The notes under the pieces were generated by a model that made no database searches, was not told the origin of the DNA, and saw only the letters and a list, made by a program, of their open reading frames with translations. A DNA stretch of 9,436 bases from Bacteroidales bacterium (GTDB lineage: Bacteria; Bacteroidota; Bacteroidia; Bacteroidales; VadinHA17): positions 70,952 through 80,387 of the forward strand of contig PMEC01000144.1 in NCBI GenBank assembly GCA_003155705.1, read 5' to 3'. Positions 7,272-9,436 of the stretch are shown here, piece by piece; the first letter of the stretch is position 1; every line of letters begins with the position of its first letter. Position numbers and translations under genes: made by a program.

Positions 7272-9092
7272 TTAGAATCTGAAGACAAATGAGAAACCCA
7301 GCAACTCCTTAAACTGGATTCGTGCTGACCTCTTAGGAATACCGAATTCATCAAGAAAAGGCTTCCCGTGTTTATCCAGCACAGTAGTCTTCGCTTTATC
7401 ATCATAAATTAGATTGGTGTTGAATCTCATATCCGTAAACCAGTTTAATTTAACAGTCGCAATCATTTCCCAGTCAACATCAATATTCTGAGGATTATGT
7501 ATGTAATTGGTAAACAATTGTACTCTGTTTGTGATAGAAACAGTTTTAACTGGTTTGAATTCGTTGGTAATCAAAAGACTGGCACCAGGTTCCTGAAGGG
7601 ATTTTTTACCATGCGGAATACCATAAAGAGTCTGATCAATATGCAAAGTGTCAGTAACAAATGTTGCTTTATATGATAAAGGTGAAAAGTTAACTGAAGT
7701 CGTTTTATCTGGTTTGAAATCCAGACCCAGACCTAATGTGAAAACTCCGGGATTCAGAAATTTTGAAACAGGTACTGAATCGTTCGGATAATTATATCCT
7801 TTGGAAATTTGGGTTTTAAATAGCATTATTGCACTAAAATCAAACTTGCCAAAAGCTTTATGGTTGATCTTGGAATTGGTTTCAAGCAAATCGGTGTTTT
7901 TCTCTATCGGTTTGTCTCCGGATTTAATAAGTCCATATTTTAGTCTGATATAGTTATTAGATAACAAATCCAGCTTTTTATTATTATAATCGGCATAGCC
8001 TGTCATATCGGTTGCACCTGAAATACAACTTTCCCCGCCTTTCACCCAGTTTGTAAGTGATGCCTGATTCAAGATAAAAGAGGCTTCTGAATGAAGTCTC
8101 CAGTAAAGTGGCTTGATTTCAGCTTTCCTGAGTTCCTGCAGATCTTTGCTGTTTATTTGTTTAAGAGTAATCTGAGCATTTGAAAAATTCGACTGTTTCA
8201 TCGGCCTTCGAAAAATAATACCCTCTTCAAGATATAATCCGAGTGTATTCTTTGAAACACTTCCTGCCCATAATGTAACTGAATCAGAATATTCATTCCT
8301 TAACCAGAATTTCACTAAATTGTTACTTTTTGAATTAAGCCAGACAGGTGTAACAAGATTAGATGTTCCGGATAAATTTACTACCGAAGAATCCCTGTTT
8401 TCAACGAAACTGACCAGGGATTTAATTGCAACCAAAATAGAATCGCTTTCATAAGGCCAGTTGAATTTCCTGAACGGGAATCCGCTTCTGGATGATGATA
8501 ATTCATGAAGGGTATCTTTTGCTATAATAATAATAGTATCCTTCGACCCGATCAGCAGGGTGCCCGGATGAGCAGGAGAATCAGTCAAATTAATAACAAT
8601 TCCTTCTTTTTGTGAATTGCTGAAAATCTTTTTATAGGTAGTATCAGCTTTAATAAAAGAATCCGCTGGTAGAGAAGAATGAGAACTACGAATAACAGGT
8701 ATTTTAACTTTGAGGGTGTCCCAAATATAAAATTTGTCCCAGGGTATGTTTATCGAATCATAAGGGTATTTACTCAGAAAAAAACTGGTTGAATCAAATG
8801 GATTATTGGACGCAAAAAAGAGAAGTTGGCCTATAGCTTCTCTTAATGGATCACTGGGGTTAATCCAGTTAGAAATATTATGCCAGCTCTGAAGATAATT
8901 TAAAGCTTGCTCCTTACTAAGCTTAATATCAGGCTTTTCCCTTGTTGTCCTAAAATGGATACCTTTTCCTGATAATGAATCAGGCAGCACTTTTCCCTTA
9001 TTAACGGTATTTACTGAGACCTGAGAATAGCTCTCAGAGTAGTAAAATAAAGAAATAAATATCAGTAAAAACGTCAGAATTTTATAGCTCAT
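7272..9092 (-). CDS. Secreted DUF3078-domain protein, probable outer-membrane beta-barrel
   Basis: The function is unknown. The 606-residue product begins with a signal peptide: Lys4, a hydrophobic core at about 5-17, and likely cleavage near SYS-Q at 23-24. Residues about 50-325 form a long region with few distinctive motifs, many Ser/Asp/Thr residues and repeated 'DT/DS' beta-type segments such as KDTIIIIAKDTLHEL. From about 329 to the end it matches the Bacteroidota DUF3078 family. The evidence is PLYWRLHSEASFILNQASL followed by TNWVKGGESCISG (348-359), alternating amphipathic strands with frequent aromatic and Asn residues (for example YIRLKYGLIK, FDFSAIMLFKTQIS), and a C-terminal GFSFVFRF. 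An aromatic final residue is typical of outer-membrane barrels. The start at 9092 gives a sensible signal peptide and lies about 56 nt after the expected transcription start. It is transcribed alone, toward the convergent repeat. Confidence 0.88.
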   Translation of the reverse strand: MSYKILTFLLIFISLFYYSESYSQVSVNTVNKGKVLPDSLSGKGIHFRTTREKPDIKLSKEQALNYLQSWHNISNWINPSDPLREAIGQLLFFASNNPFDSTSFFLSKYPYDSINIPWDKFYIWDTLKVKIPVIRSSHSSLPADSFIKADTTYKKIFSNSQKEGIVINLTDSPAHPGTLLIGSKDTIIIIAKDTLHELSSSRSGFPFRKFNWPYESDSILVAIKSLVSFVENRDSSVVNLSGTSNLVTPVWLNSKSNNLVKFWLRNEYSDSVTLWAGSVSKNTLGLYLEEGIIFRRPMKQSNFSNAQITLKQINSKDLQELRKAEIKPLYWRLHSEASFILNQASLTNWVKGGESCISGATDMTGYADYNNKKLDLLSNNYIRLKYGLIKSGDKPIEKNTDLLETNSKINHKAFGKFDFSAIMLFKTQISKGYNYPNDSVPVSKFLNPGVFTLGLGLDFKPDKTTSVNFSPLSYKATFVTDTLHIDQTLYGIPHGKKSLQEPGASLLITNEFKPVKTVSITNRVQLFTNYIHNPQNIDVDWEMIATVKLNWFTDMRFNTNLIYDDKAKTTVLDKHGKPFLDEFGIPKRSARIQFKELLGFSFVFRF

Positions 9093-9436
9093 AATATGTC
9101 CCGTTTTTAAAAATACAATAGAATTGAATAAATCATAAAATACTTCTAATTTTACAAAAATAATAGCAATAATAATGCTTCGCTTTTACATAACGGAAAT
9201 TAACCCTGATGATATATACAGAAATATCAAAAACAGGGATTTCTTTTATGCCGGCCGGTAAGAATATTCCATTTACCAAAATCTAAATCTATATATTTCC
9301 TAAGGGACTTTATTTTTAATACTTCTTAGCCCACCTATCACGCGGGTTGGAGTAAAACTCAAGAGGATGAGGGAGAAAAATCCTGAGTAAAATTATTTCT
9401 AAAACTACTAATCAAACAAATTATGGACCTACCATA
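9093..9436. other. Non-coding right end, with one short protein-like fragment
   Basis: This 344-bp stretch contains the DUF3078 promoter region and no gene I can support. On the plus strand two tiny frames (25-28 codons, starting near 9175 and 9210) lack any sign of selection. On the minus strand a 31-codon frame at 9411-9316, closed by TAA, ends LEFYSNPRDRWAKKY. It has protein-like composition but no start codon and an in-frame TGA just upstream. A small imperfect hairpin (ACTCAAGAGGAT at 9357-9368 with ATCCTGAGT at 9379-9387) lies within it. Confidence 0.5.
9155..9162 (-). promoter_or_regulatory. Putative -7 element of the DUF3078 gene promoter
   Basis: The minus strand reads TATTTTTG, an exact TAnnTTTG match, 62 bp before the start codon at 9092. 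No clear -33 TTTG lies 19-21 bp upstream. The leader would be A+T-rich without a Shine-Dalgarno sequence, as is common in this phylum. Confidence 0.45.

Noticed and set aside
7264..7283. Six-base stem TTCAGA/TCTGAA around the DUF3078 gene's stop codon
   Set aside because: It is short, spans the stop codon, and is not followed by a T tract on the minus strand; it is likely chance.

Overview
The window looks like chromosomal DNA from a member of the Bacteroidota, probably an uncultured Bacteroidales/Marinilabiliales-like or related lineage. The evidence is the gene content (LpxB next to SurE, a DUF3078 outer-membrane protein, an ~820-residue PheT), A+T-rich spacers with little Shine-Dalgarno signal, and exact matches to the Bacteroidota -7 promoter element TAnnTTTG upstream of three genes. 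No phage, IS transposase, CRISPR array or RNA gene was found. This is an ordinary housekeeping and envelope region, and I see no convincing new multi-gene system in it.

Left part (1-1702, minus strand): a compact unit runs leftward from a TAnnTTTG element at about 1695-1702. It reads surE (5'/3'-nucleotidase), then a 100-residue three-helix membrane protein of unknown function, then lpxB (lipid A disaccharide synthase), which is cut by the window edge. Each junction is a 4-base ATGA overlap, so the three are probably translationally coupled. The lpxB gene has to be read on the minus strand from 596; an open frame on the opposite strand there is only its shadow.

Divergent spacer (1703-1975): it carries a G/C-rich element at 1799-1887 made of three alternately pairing arms enclosing two C-run/G-run hairpins, followed by the putative pheT promoter at 1932-1939.

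Middle part (1976-7017, plus strand): pheT (phenylalanyl-tRNA synthetase beta subunit), a macro-domain protein of the ADP-ribose/O-acetyl-ADP-ribose deacetylase type, and a UbiA-family prenyltransferase overlap by 1 and 4 bases and form one transcription unit. The UbiA protein resembles the group linked to futalosine-route menaquinone synthesis (MqnP-like). After a 79-bp gap comes a 373-residue protein with a GNAT-like C-terminus and no recognised specific function.

Right part (7018-9436): the GNAT-like gene converges on a minus-strand gene for a secreted 606-residue protein with a C-terminal DUF3078 domain, probably an outer-membrane beta-barrel. The spacer between them holds a large palindromic repeat (7079-7226) with a perfect 19-bp central hairpin, which could serve as a two-way terminator. 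The last 344 bp hold the DUF3078 gene's promoter and no confident gene, only a 31-codon protein-like fragment on the minus strand.
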